The notes below the pieces were generated by a model. It ran no database searches. It saw nothing but the letters and a program-made list of their open reading frames with translations, and was not told the DNA's origin. A stretch of 5,577 nucleotides of DNA, from positions 1 to 5,577 of the forward strand of contig DAIESR010000459.1 in assembly GCA_027346205.1 (NCBI GenBank). The letters are read 5' to 3'. The position numbers were made by a program, and so were the translations under genes. This document shows, in pieces, positions 1-5,577 of this stretch. Each line of letters begins with the position of its first letter. The first letter of the stretch is position 1. The stretch is from Beijerinckiaceae bacterium (GTDB taxonomy: Bacteria; Pseudomonadota; Alphaproteobacteria; Rhizobiales; Beijerinckiaceae).

Positions 1-583
1 GCATTCCTGCTGCCGGATAGATGCCCGGCTTGATGGCCTCTTCCGACGTAGGAAGGCGGCGAGGCGCGAGCGCCAGCATGGCGGCAAGCCGATCGAAGAT
101 AGAGGGCAGCGCAGCGCTGTCGCTTTTGGGCAGAAGCGCGAGCAGCCGTGTCGTCAGCGGCCGCATGAAAGCGGCGCTCGCGACCGCAAGACGAAATCGC
201 TTCGGATAGGGAAGGACGTTTGCAAGCAGCGTTCGCATCGCGCGATCGGCGAAGGGCCGCCGGTAGGTCTTTTCGACATAGCTGCGCGCATGATCGACGA
301 GATGCATGTAATGCACGCCCGAGGGGCAGGTCGTCATGCAGGACAGGCAGGAGAGGCAGCGGTCGATATGTTTGACGATCTGCGGCGATGCCGGCCGATT
401 CGTCTCCAGCATTTTCTTGATGAGATAGATGCGGCCACGCGGGCTGTCGAGTTCGTCGCCTTCGAGAAGATAGGTCGGGCAGGTCGCCGTGCAGAAGCCG
501 CAATGGACGCAGCTCCGCAGGATCTTTTCCGAGCTTGCCGTATGGCTGTCGGTGAGCTGCTCTTCGGCAAAGGAGGTCTGCAT
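1..583 (-). CDS. glcF: Glycolate oxidase iron-sulfur subunit GlcF (5' part; 3' end beyond the left edge)
   Basis: Iron-sulfur subunit of glycolate oxidase; it carries electrons from the FAD subunits GlcD/GlcE towards the membrane quinone pool during oxidation of glycolate to glyoxylate. The visible 194 residues hold two ferredoxin-type 4Fe-4S motifs: CVHCGFCTATCP (Cys25, 28, 31, 35) and CLSCLSCMTTCP (Cys76, 79, 82, 86). Between them is the family stretch GDELDSPRGRIYLIK (residues 42-56). The N-terminus (MQTSFAEEQL) resembles that of E. coli GlcF (MQTQLTEEM), which supports the ATG at 581-583. The ribosome site is weak (only AAGAAAG next to the start). Family members are roughly 400-450 residues long, so the two cysteine-rich CCG domains should lie outside the window. 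It is the third gene of glcDEF, 114 bp after glcE. The frame is intact as far as it can be read, and identity is near certain. Confidence 0.96.
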   Translation of the reverse strand, partial: MQTSFAEEQLTDSHTASSEKILRSCVHCGFCTATCPTYLLEGDELDSPRGRIYLIKKMLETNRPASPQIVKHIDRCLSCLSCMTTCPSGVHYMHLVDHARSYVEKTYRRPFADRAMRTLLANVLPYPKRFRLAVASAAFMRPLTTRLLALLPKSDSAALPSIFDRLAAMLALAPRRLPTSEEAIKPGIYPAAGM

Positions 584-599
584 CTTTCTTACGCTTTCA

Positions 600-629
600 G
601 AAGTATTTCTTTCAGGAGTATTTCTTGGA
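600..629. repeat. Two imperfect 15-bp tandem copies just upstream of glcF
   Basis: Two adjacent 15-bp units, GAAGTATTTCTTTCA (600-614) and GGAGTATTTCTTGGA (615-629), match at 11 of their first 12 bases. In the glcF transcript they read as A-rich AAGAAATAC repeats, 17 to 46 nt before the start codon. They may simply be a small slippage duplication. They are AT-rich against GC-rich surroundings and may keep the glcF ribosome site unstructured; that role is inference. Confidence 0.6.
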
Positions 630-636
630 CTCGATC

Positions 637-686
637 GAAGGAGGCTCAACCCGACGGGTACGCCTCCTTCTCCCAATGGGAGAGGG
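637..686. repeat. Compound palindromic element in the glcE-glcF gap
   Basis: Two hairpins share bases. One has arms CCTTCTCCC (666-674) and GGGAGAGGG (678-686) around the loop AAT, nine pairs including one wobble. The other has perfect 9-bp arms GAAGGAGGC (637-645) and GCCTCCTTC (662-670) around 16 nt that contain a smaller ACCC/GGGT stem. Bases 666-670 serve both, so the full hairpins cannot form together. The arrangement (a CTCCC/GGGAG stem followed by a CCCG/CGGG arm and a TTGAG end) resembles the intergenic palindromic elements of Rhizobiales and is a diverged relative of the elements in the glcD-glcE gap. There is no T-run, so it is not a standard terminator. Confidence 0.7.
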
Positions 687-697
687 TTTGAAAGCAC

Positions 698-1906
698 TCA
701 GACGCCGGCATACATGCGGCCGGGATTGAGGATATGGTCGGGGTCGAAGCTCGCCTTGATGCCTTGGCTGATCTGCATCAATGGCGCGGCGAGCGGTTGG
801 AAGACATTGATGCGCCCACGCATCTCTTCGGCGGCTCTGATCAGGGTCGCATGGCCGCTCTCGCTTCCGCCGGCTTCCGCCAAAGCGTCGCGCACCGCCG
901 CGGCGCCGGCATCGCCTTCCGCCGCAACGGCGAGCCAGACGAGCCCGCCGCCCCAATCATAGAAAGCGCGCGCTGCGAGCTTCCGCTTCACCGTTGCGAC
1001 GATTGCTGGCCCCCGGCTTGGTGCGACCGAGAGACGCCAGATCGCAGCATCTCGCGGCTCAGCGAGCGGGTGAGCGTCGCGGACAGCGCTCCAGAGCTTT
1101 GTGGCACGGTCGGGCGCGAGGACAGCCGTCGTCCCGAAAGCTTCGAGAAGCTTTGCGAGCGCGCTGGCGCGGTAATCCACGGAGGACGGCGCGCCTTCGA
1201 GCCTCAGAAGCGTCAGAGCCTCGGCTTCAGGCGATTCGAGCCCAGCCGGCAGATGCGCCGCGCCGGTGATCTGGAACGGGGAGGTGAGCCCGGCGGACAG
1301 TGCCGCAATGGCCTTGCTGTCGTCGAGCCCATGCAAGGCGAGAGTAGAAGTCGTCTCCGGCTCCGGCAGGACTTTGAAAGTCACTTCCGTGAAAACGCCG
1401 AGCGTGCCATGCGCGCCGCAGCACAATTTCACGAGATCGAGGCCAGTGACATTCTTCATCACGCGACCACCTGATTTGACGATCTCGCCAAAGCCATTGA
1501 CCATTCTTATGCCGATCAGATGGTCGCGTGCGGCGCCGGTCTGGATGCGGCGCGGTCCGGAAATATTGCAAGCCGCGACAGCGCCGATCGTCGGCATCCC
1601 ATCGGTACCGAACAATGCGCGATGATCCATGGGCTCGAAAGCCAGACGCTGGTTTTTCGCGCGCAGCGTGTTTTCGATCTCGGCGAGCGGCGTGCCCGCG
1701 CGTGCCGAGATCACCAGTTCCGCCGGCTCGTAAAGCGTGATGCCGGTGAGCTTGCGCGTCGACAATATGCGATCGGCTGCGATGGGCCGGCCGAGCCCAG
1801 AGCGCGTGTCGCCACCTTCGATCATGATCGGACGGCGCGCGGCGCGCGCTTCACGGATCATCTCGGCGGTTTCGGCTTCGTTGACGGGAGAGAGGATTTC
1901 GCGCAT
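698..1906 (-). CDS. glcE: Glycolate oxidase FAD-binding subunit GlcE
   Basis: Second flavin-binding subunit of the glycolate oxidase complex, working with GlcD and GlcF in conversion of glycolate to glyoxylate at the cytoplasmic side of the membrane. The 402-residue product is a PCMH-type FAD-binding protein. The first FAD loop is MIEGGDTRSGLGRP (residues 28-41). A second conserved stretch runs from GTDGMPTIGAVAACNISGPR (100-119) through VKSGGRVMKNVTGLDLVKL (143-161) to GAHGTLGVFTEVTFKVLPEP (164-183). The C-terminus ends in FDPDHILNPGRMYAGV, typical of GlcE. It is somewhat longer than E. coli GlcE (about 350) but in the usual range for alphaproteobacteria. The ATG at 1904-1906 is preceded by a poor ribosome site (GAAG), and no alternative start upstream is evident. 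It follows glcD after 253 bp, unusually far for subunits of one complex, because palindromic elements lie between them. Confidence 0.95.
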   Translation of the reverse strand: MREILSPVNEAETAEMIREARAARRPIMIEGGDTRSGLGRPIAADRILSTRKLTGITLYEPAELVISARAGTPLAEIENTLRAKNQRLAFEPMDHRALFGTDGMPTIGAVAACNISGPRRIQTGAARDHLIGIRMVNGFGEIVKSGGRVMKNVTGLDLVKLCCGAHGTLGVFTEVTFKVLPEPETTSTLALHGLDDSKAIAALSAGLTSPFQITGAAHLPAGLESPEAEALTLLRLEGAPSSVDYRASALAKLLEAFGTTAVLAPDRATKLWSAVRDAHPLAEPRDAAIWRLSVAPSRGPAIVATVKRKLAARAFYDWGGGLVWLAVAAEGDAGAAAVRDALAEAGGSESGHATLIRAAEEMRGRINVFQPLAAPLMQISQGIKASFDPDHILNPGRMYAGV

Positions 1907-1930
1907 CGGAGCTTCAGGGTTCTTCCTTGT

Positions 1931-1956
1931 TGGTGCTGTTGCACCACATCATTTTT
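1931..1956 (+). other. Small hairpin followed by T-run in the glcE leader
   Basis: The 6-bp arms TGGTGC (1931-1936) and GCACCA (1941-1946) flank a TGTT loop. On the plus strand a run of six T follows at 1952-1957 after a short spacer, which looks loosely like an intrinsic terminator facing right. No plus-strand gene lies to its left. On the minus strand the hairpin sits in the glcE leader, 24 nt before the start codon. Its function is unknown; it could block antisense transcription or be chance. Confidence 0.3.
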
Positions 1957-1976
1957 TACAGTGTCGTCCGTCTGCG

Positions 1977-2014
1977 CCCCTCTCCCCGCTTGCGGGGAGA
2001 GGCCGGGTGAGGGG
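1977..2014 (+). repeat. Intergenic palindromic element, copy A
   Basis: A perfect 11-bp stem, CCTCTCCCCGC (1979-1989) and GCGGGGAGAGG (1992-2002), is separated by TT and followed by a tail CCGGGTGAGGGG (2003-2014). Stem plus GGTGAGGGG tail is the layout of short palindromic repeats common between genes of Rhizobiales. It carries no reading frame and no T-run. It is placed opposite in orientation to copy B. Confidence 0.85.
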
Positions 2015-2089
2015 CTTGGTGATTGGCCGCAAAGCCGGATCGTGTTTGCTTGATTCGGCTATTCGGAGACGTCGAGGTTATTCGCTTAG

Positions 2090-2137
2090 CCCCTCACCTT
2101 ACCTCTCCCCGCATCGCTTCGCTTGTGGGGAGAGGGG
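2090..2137 (-). repeat. Intergenic palindromic element, copy B (inverted relative to copy A)
   Basis: It starts with CCCCTCACC (2090-2098), the reverse complement of the tail of copy A. Stem arms CCTCTCCCC (2102-2110) and GGGGAGAGG (2127-2135) follow. The stem continues inward through a wobble and two more pairs to a 10-nt loop. The loop region is longer than in copy A, so B is a diverged family member. It begins 22 nt after the glcD stop codon in the transcript and may protect or shape the glcD mRNA 3' end, as REP elements can; that is inference. Confidence 0.85.
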
Positions 2138-2159
2138 CGGCAGGCGTTCGTGACTTCTG

Positions 2160-3596
2160 CTATGCTGCTTCGGCTGCGGCGAGCGGAAATACCTTGCCGC
2201 GATTGAGCAGCCAGCCTTCGTCGAAGACCGCGCGCGCTCGCATCTGCTGAGCAAGGTCTTCGGCGTTGAATTGCACATTCATCAATTCGCGCTTCTCGAT
2301 GCCGACGCCATGCTCGCCGGTGAGACAACCGCCGACCTCGACACAAAGCTTCAAAATATCTTCGCCCGCGGCTTCGGCTTTCTTCTGCTCTTCGGGATCG
2401 TTGCAATTATAGAGGATCAGTGGGTGCAGATTGCCGTCGCCCGCATGAAAGACATTGGCGACGCGCAGACCATAAGAGGTCACGATCTCCTGCAGCCGGT
2501 GCAGCACATAGGGCAGGCGTCCGGTCGGGATCACGCCGTCCATGCAGATGTAATCGGCGATACGGCCCGTCGCACCAAAGGCCGATTTTCGGCCTTTCCA
2601 GATCGCCGCCGTCTCCATCGCCGATTTCGATTCCTTGACCGTCGTCACCCCGTGACTCTTGGCGATCTCGATAATGCGTACGAGTTCCGCGTCGATCTCG
2701 GCGGCCGAGCCCTCGACCTCAATGATGAGTAGGGCTCCCGCATCGAGCGGGTAGCCCGCATGGGCGAAGGCCTCGCAGATTTCGATGGCCGGCTTGTCCA
2801 TGAATTCGATTGCGACGGGGACGATGCCGGCACCGATGATGGCGGCGACGCAGGCGCCGGCCTCCTCGCTCGTCGGAAAGCCGAAGAGCACAGGGCGCGC
2901 GCTTTCGGCCGAACGCAATATGCGCAAAGTGGCTTCGGTGACGATGCCGAGCTGGCCTTCCGAACCTACGATGAGGCCGAGCAGATCGAGCCCCGCGGCA
3001 TCGAGATGCGCGCCGCCGATGTCGACGATCGTGCCATCGACCAGCACCATTTTCACGCCCAGCACATTATTGGTGGTGACGCCATATTTGAGGCAATGGG
3101 CGCCGCCGGAATTCATGCCGATATTGCCCGCGATGGTGCAGGCGAGCTGCGAGGACGGGTCGGGCGCGTAGAAAAAGCCGTCCGGCGCCACCATATCGGT
3201 GATCGAGAGATTGGTGCAGCCGGTCTCGACCTTGATCGCCCGATTGGCGTAATCGACATCGAGGATGCGGCGCATCTTGCCGACGCCGATGATGACGGAA
3301 TCTTCCAGCGGTATGGCGCCGCCGGCGAGCGAGGTGCCGGCGCCGCGCGCTACCACTTTCACGCCCTCCTGGTGAAGATAGCGCATGACGGCGGCGACTT
3401 CCTCCGTCGAGCGCGGCAGAACCACGGCAAGCGGCAGCCGCCGATAGGACATCAGCCCATCGGTCTCAAAGGCGCGGCGTTCGTCTTCGCTCGTCACGAG
3501 ACATTCGGGCGGCACGAGCTTGGCGAGGCCAGCTATAATGTCGGCGCGGCGGGCGAGAATGGTTTCGTCCGGCGTGGGAAAGACAATGCCGCTCAT
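2160..3596 (-). CDS. glcD: Glycolate oxidase catalytic FAD subunit GlcD
   Basis: Main FAD-binding, substrate-oxidising subunit of glycolate oxidase (glycolate, often also D-lactate, to the 2-oxoacid). From the ATG at 3594-3596 the protein has 478 residues, near the 499 of E. coli GlcD. The PCMH FAD domain shows RGAGTSLAGG (84-93) and PDPSSQLACTIAGNIGMNSG (145-164), the pyrophosphate- and flavin-binding region. The C-terminal FAD-oxidase domain shows HAGDGNLHP (384-392) and GGCLTGEHGVGIEKRE (422-437). His384, His391 and Glu428 match the metal/substrate site known in this family (D-2-hydroxyglutarate and D-lactate dehydrogenases). A TTG one codon upstream is also possible, but the ATG has the better spacing to the weak GAG ribosome signal at 3604-3606. 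It is the first gene of glcDEF, 253 bp after fdh, and probably has its own promoter in that gap. Confidence 0.96.
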   Translation of the reverse strand: MSGIVFPTPDETILARRADIIAGLAKLVPPECLVTSEDERRAFETDGLMSYRRLPLAVVLPRSTEEVAAVMRYLHQEGVKVVARGAGTSLAGGAIPLEDSVIIGVGKMRRILDVDYANRAIKVETGCTNLSITDMVAPDGFFYAPDPSSQLACTIAGNIGMNSGGAHCLKYGVTTNNVLGVKMVLVDGTIVDIGGAHLDAAGLDLLGLIVGSEGQLGIVTEATLRILRSAESARPVLFGFPTSEEAGACVAAIIGAGIVPVAIEFMDKPAIEICEAFAHAGYPLDAGALLIIEVEGSAAEIDAELVRIIEIAKSHGVTTVKESKSAMETAAIWKGRKSAFGATGRIADYICMDGVIPTGRLPYVLHRLQEIVTSYGLRVANVFHAGDGNLHPLILYNCNDPEEQKKAEAAGEDILKLCVEVGGCLTGEHGVGIEKRELMNVQFNAEDLAQQMRARAVFDEGWLLNRGKVFPLAAAEAA

Positions 3597-3637
3597 CAAT
3601 CGTCTCGGGAAATGTTTCGGGTCAGGTCTACAAAATC

Positions 3638-3666
3638 ATTATCCCACTTTTCGCGGCTTCGTGAAA
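3638..3666 (-). promoter_or_regulatory. Possible sigma-70-type promoter for glcD
   Basis: On the minus strand a good -10 box GATAAT (3638-3643, preceded by TGG) lies 42 nt before the glcD start. The hexamer 17 bp upstream is TTTCAC (3661-3666), a poor -35, so activation by a regulator would be expected if this is used. Only the -10 match and its position support the call. Confidence 0.3.
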
Positions 3667-3764
3667 TAGATCAATGGGCGCAGCTTAGGCCGGCCCTCGC
3701 AGCCATTTGGGCGAGGCGGCTTCTGCGCCAGAATTTCATTATTGGCGAGGTATCGCTACGTCCG

Positions 3765-3796
3765 GCTGCGTGGACCGATCTCGCGATTCACGCAGC
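3765..3796. repeat. 8-bp inverted repeat in the fdh-glcD gap
   Basis: Perfect arms GCTGCGTG (3765-3772) and CACGCAGC (3789-3796) are separated by 16 nt. Arm centres are 24 bp apart, a little over two helical turns. It lies about 100 bp upstream of the possible glcD -10 box and 54 bp after the fdh stop. It could be a stem-loop at the fdh mRNA end (no T-run follows) or a binding site for a dimeric activator of glcDEF. Neither can be decided from sequence. Confidence 0.45.
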
Positions 3797-3849
3797 TGGT
3801 ATTGAGTGGGTTTTTATCGATCGATGATTTTATGCGATTGGAACGCGCT

Positions 3850-5016
3850 CTAAGCGCTTTTGCGCAGGCTATAGGAATGGGCACCCGCTCCGACGAGCTT
3901 GCCGCCGTCGACGATCAGATATTCGTCGCGGATCGGACGCCCCTCGAACCAGCATTCCAGAATCTCGCGCGTTCCCGCCGCATATCGGGCCTGGGCGGAG
4001 AGCGACGAACCCGACACATGCGGGGTCATGCCGTGATGCGGCATGGTCCGCCAGGGATGGTCCTTCGGGGCCGGCTGCGGATACCATACATCGCCCGCAT
4101 AGCCGCCGAGCTGCCCGCTTTTTAAGGCACGGACGATGGCATCGCGATCGCAGATCTTGCCGCGTGCCGTGTTCACCAGATAGGCACCCCGCTTCATTTT
4201 GCTGAGAAGCGCATCGTTGAAGAGATGCTCTGTCTCAGCGTGCAGAGGGACATTGATGGTGACGACGTCGCAGACGCGAACCAAGGCTTCGACATTTGGA
4301 TGGTAAGTGAGATTCAGCTCCTTCTCGACCTTGGTCGGCAGCCGATAGCGATCGGTGTAGTGAAGCTTCACGTCGAATGGTTTCAAGCGCCTCAGAACAG
4401 CCAGGCCGATGCGCCCGGTGCCGAGGCTGCCGACATTCATCGCTTCGAGATCATAGGCGCGGGACACGCAGTCGGCGATGTTCCAGCCGCCATCCACCAC
4501 CCATTTGTAAGAAGGGATGTAATTGCGCACCAGCGACAGAATCATCATCACCACATGTTCCGACACGCTGATGCTGTTTGAATAGGTGATCTCGGCGACC
4601 GTGACGCGATGCTTGACCGCGGCTTCGAGATCGACGTGATCCGAACCGACGCCCGCCGTGATCGCGAGCTTCAGCTTCTTTGCCTTCGCCATTCGCTCGG
4701 CCGTCAGATAGGCCGGCCAGAACGGCTGCGAGATGACGACTTCCGCATCGGGCAATTCGCGGTCGAAGACGGAGTTTTTGCCATCCTTATCCGAAGTGAC
4801 CACCAGGCTGTGGCCCCGGCTCTCCAGGAACTTGCGTAGTCCAAGTTCCCCCGAGACGGAGCCGAGAAGTTCGCCGGGCTTGAAGTCGATCTCTTTCGGT
4901 GTCGGCACCGTTTGACCGCCCGGATAGCTTTCGATCTTCGGAATGCTATCGTGAGCGTAGGATTTTGGATATCCATCGATTGGATCATCGTAGAGTACGC
5001 AGAGAACTTTTGCCAT
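3850..5016 (-). CDS. fdh: NAD+-dependent formate dehydrogenase (metal-free, soluble)
   Basis: Oxidises formate to CO2 with NAD+ (EC 1.17.1.9) in the cytoplasm; the family is a homodimer of D-2-hydroxyacid dehydrogenase fold. The 388-residue product follows Pseudomonas sp. 101 FDH almost without gaps, offset by one because Met is counted here. Visible landmarks are SQPFWPAYL with Pro98-Phe99 (formate channel), Asn147 in YSNSIS (formate binding), and the Rossmann motif GTGRIG (199-204). Asp222 in HYTDRYR is the NAD+ selector. Arg285 in NTARGK, the catalytic pair Gln314 (YPQPAPKDHPW) and His333 (TPHVSG), and the RYAAGTREILECWFEGRP signature (344-361) complete the active-site pattern. The start is the ATG at 5014-5016, fixed by MAKVLCVLYDDP and a GGAG site. 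The frame stays open 96 codons further upstream, but that stretch has no family similarity. The C-terminus is about a dozen residues shorter than in the Pseudomonas enzyme. It diverges from lutA and lies upstream of glcD. Confidence 0.97.
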   Translation of the reverse strand: MAKVLCVLYDDPIDGYPKSYAHDSIPKIESYPGGQTVPTPKEIDFKPGELLGSVSGELGLRKFLESRGHSLVVTSDKDGKNSVFDRELPDAEVVISQPFWPAYLTAERMAKAKKLKLAITAGVGSDHVDLEAAVKHRVTVAEITYSNSISVSEHVVMMILSLVRNYIPSYKWVVDGGWNIADCVSRAYDLEAMNVGSLGTGRIGLAVLRRLKPFDVKLHYTDRYRLPTKVEKELNLTYHPNVEALVRVCDVVTINVPLHAETEHLFNDALLSKMKRGAYLVNTARGKICDRDAIVRALKSGQLGGYAGDVWYPQPAPKDHPWRTMPHHGMTPHVSGSSLSAQARYAAGTREILECWFEGRPIRDEYLIVDGGKLVGAGAHSYSLRKSA

Positions 5017-5024
5017 TTTGCGAT

Positions 5025-5028
5025 CTCC
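5025..5028 (-). promoter_or_regulatory. Ribosome binding site of fdh
   Basis: GGAG on the minus strand, 8 nt before the ATG at 5016. It decides the start: the longer open frame reaching to 5304 would place this site inside the coding region, and homology begins exactly at this ATG. Confidence 0.8.
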
Positions 5029-5164
5029 ATTTGACTGTAGCGGCGCTTTATCCTCCCCTGTTCCGTAAAGCGTGAGATCCATATAGGGCACTGACGCTTC
5101 GACGCGATATGGAATCGAAAGAATATTGGATGTGCATTGCCGCGATGCTCGAAAATAAGCTCGG

Positions 5165-5191
5165 CTCAAAATGCATTCGGCGTTTTTTGAG
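5165..5191. repeat. Inverted repeat in the divergent fdh-lutA region
   Basis: Arms CTCAAAA (5165-5171) and TTTTGAG (5185-5191) flank 13 nt. Arm centres are 20 bp apart, about two helical turns, which suits a dimeric repressor or activator. It sits about 150 bp before fdh and 115 bp before lutA, in the AT-richest part of the gap. The arms are short and A/T-rich, so chance is possible. Confidence 0.35.
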
Positions 5192-5260
5192 GGTATTGGC
5201 CGTCGCATGCGCCTCGACCGTGGCGGCAGGTTGATCGTGAAAGTGGCATCATTTCCCGAG

Positions 5261-5288
5261 TTGACGCAGGCGGCGCCGTGGCGATAGT
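5261..5288 (+). promoter_or_regulatory. Possible sigma-70-type promoter for lutA
   Basis: TTGACG (5261-5266, five of six bases of the -35 consensus) and GATAGT (5283-5288, four of six of the -10) are 16 bp apart. Transcription would start near 5295, leaving only about 12 nt before the lutA start and placing the start inside the ribosome site, which counts against it. No better pair was found by eye for either divergent gene. Confidence 0.2.
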
Positions 5289-5306
5289 TGCCGCAGGAGC
5301 GCATTC

Positions 5307-5577
5307 ATGAATTCATCGCCGAAGGAAAAGCCGCGTGTCGCGCTTTTCATCACCTGTCTCGTTGATCTCTTTCGGCCTTCGGTCGGTTTCGCGGCCGTCA
5401 AACTGCTCGAAGATGCCGGCTGCGAGGTCTTCGTGCCGAGCCAGACCTGTTGCGGCCAACCGGCCTATAATTCCGGCGACCGTCGTCTGGCGAAGGCACT
5501 GGCGCGGCAAGTGATCGACAGCTTTTCTTCATACGATTATATCGTCGCCCCATCCGGCTCCTGTGCCGCCATGCTCG
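5307..5577 (+). CDS. lutA: LutA-like (Fe-S)-binding cysteine-rich protein (3' end beyond the right edge)
   Basis: Cysteine-rich CCG-domain protein of the LutA/YkgE family. In Bacillus subtilis LutA works with LutB and LutC to oxidise L-lactate to pyruvate for growth on lactate; the related domain occurs in GlcF and in heterodisulfide reductase subunits, where it holds an iron-sulfur centre. The visible 90 residues show VALFITCLVDLFRPSVG (11-27), QTCCGQPAYNSGD (46-58) and APSGSCAAML (81-90), with Cys17, Cys48, Cys49 and Cys86 as probable cluster ligands. These match the first of two such domains in the roughly 240-residue family. The ATG at 5307-5309 has a clear AGGAG (5295-5299) 7 nt upstream. 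It diverges from fdh. lutB and lutC would be expected to follow outside the window. The actual substrate could be lactate or another 2-hydroxyacid. Confidence 0.9.
   Translation, partial: MNSSPKEKPRVALFITCLVDLFRPSVGFAAVKLLEDAGCEVFVPSQTCCGQPAYNSGDRRLAKALARQVIDSFSSYDYIVAPSGSCAAML

Noticed and set aside
290..691. 133-codon plus-strand frame opposite glcF and across the glcE-glcF gap
   Set aside because: It overlaps the conserved cysteine motifs of glcF on the other strand and crosses the palindromic repeat; not a gene.
734..1474. 246-codon plus-strand frame opposite glcE
   Set aside because: Antisense shadow of glcE; low-complexity Arg-rich composition and no plausible ribosome site or family motif.
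3816..3825. Palindrome ATCGATCGAT in the fdh-glcD gap
   Set aside because: A short self-complementary repeat of GATC units that is frequent by chance, with no supporting context.
2760..3827. Long open frame of 355 codons on the plus strand opposite glcD
   Set aside because: It is the antisense shadow of a well-supported gene in GC-rich DNA; its product is rich in Asp, Gly, Arg and Ala with no recognisable domain.
3845..3857. GCGCT-CTA-AGCGC hairpin at the fdh stop codon as a terminator
   Set aside because: Only five pairs, it contains the stop codon, and no T-run follows on the minus strand.
5126..5141. Sigma-54-like promoter (TTGGATG...TTGCC)
   Set aside because: The GG and GC pairs are 11 bp apart instead of 12, and the -24 element departs from TGGCAC.
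5017..5304. 96-codon N-terminal extension of the fdh frame
   Set aside because: Family similarity starts exactly at the ATG at 5016, which has a GGAG site; the upstream stretch shows no signal peptide or known domain and covers the promoter region.
1..5577. CRISPR array, tRNA or rRNA gene, transposase, phage or toxin-antitoxin genes
   Set aside because: Nothing seen on reading both strands: no regularly spaced repeats, no cloverleaf-like or rRNA sequence, and every well-supported frame is a metabolic enzyme.

Overview
The window is a compact metabolic region from a GC-rich bacterium, most likely an alphaproteobacterium of the order Hyphomicrobiales (rhizobia and methylotroph relatives). The evidence is the base composition, the glcD-glcE-glcF order, a formate dehydrogenase of the Pseudomonas sp. 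101 / methylotroph type, and CCTCTCCCC...GGGGAGAGG palindromic elements of the kind scattered between genes in that order. The genus cannot be fixed from the sequence alone.

Layout: four genes lie on the minus strand and are read from right to left: fdh (5016 to 3850), glcD (3596 to 2160), glcE (1906 to 698) and the first 194 codons of glcF (583 to 1, running off the left edge). A fifth gene, lutA-like, starts at 5307 on the plus strand, diverges from fdh and runs off the right edge after 90 codons. The gaps are 290 bp (lutA/fdh, divergent), 253 bp (fdh-glcD), 253 bp (glcD-glcE) and 114 bp (glcE-glcF). These gaps are wide for an operon. The glcD-glcE and glcE-glcF gaps hold palindromic repeat elements, and the other two hold inverted repeats and possible promoters.

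How the genes fit together: GlcD, GlcE and GlcF form the membrane-associated, FAD- and iron-sulfur-dependent glycolate oxidase, which turns glycolate into glyoxylate and passes electrons to the respiratory chain. Fdh oxidises formate to CO2 and makes NADH. The LutA-like protein is a cysteine-rich iron-sulfur subunit of the LutABC type, best known from L-lactate oxidation. The region therefore looks like an oxidation island for small organic acids (C1 to C3), as expected in a methylotroph, autotroph or plant-associated bacterium that salvages photorespiratory or fermentation products. This functional grouping is inference; only the gene identities are well supported.

I see no tRNA, rRNA, CRISPR array, insertion sequence, phage gene or unknown multi-gene system. 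The least explained content is in the gaps: the palindromic elements, the competing hairpins just before glcF, and the inverted repeats before glcD and between fdh and lutA.
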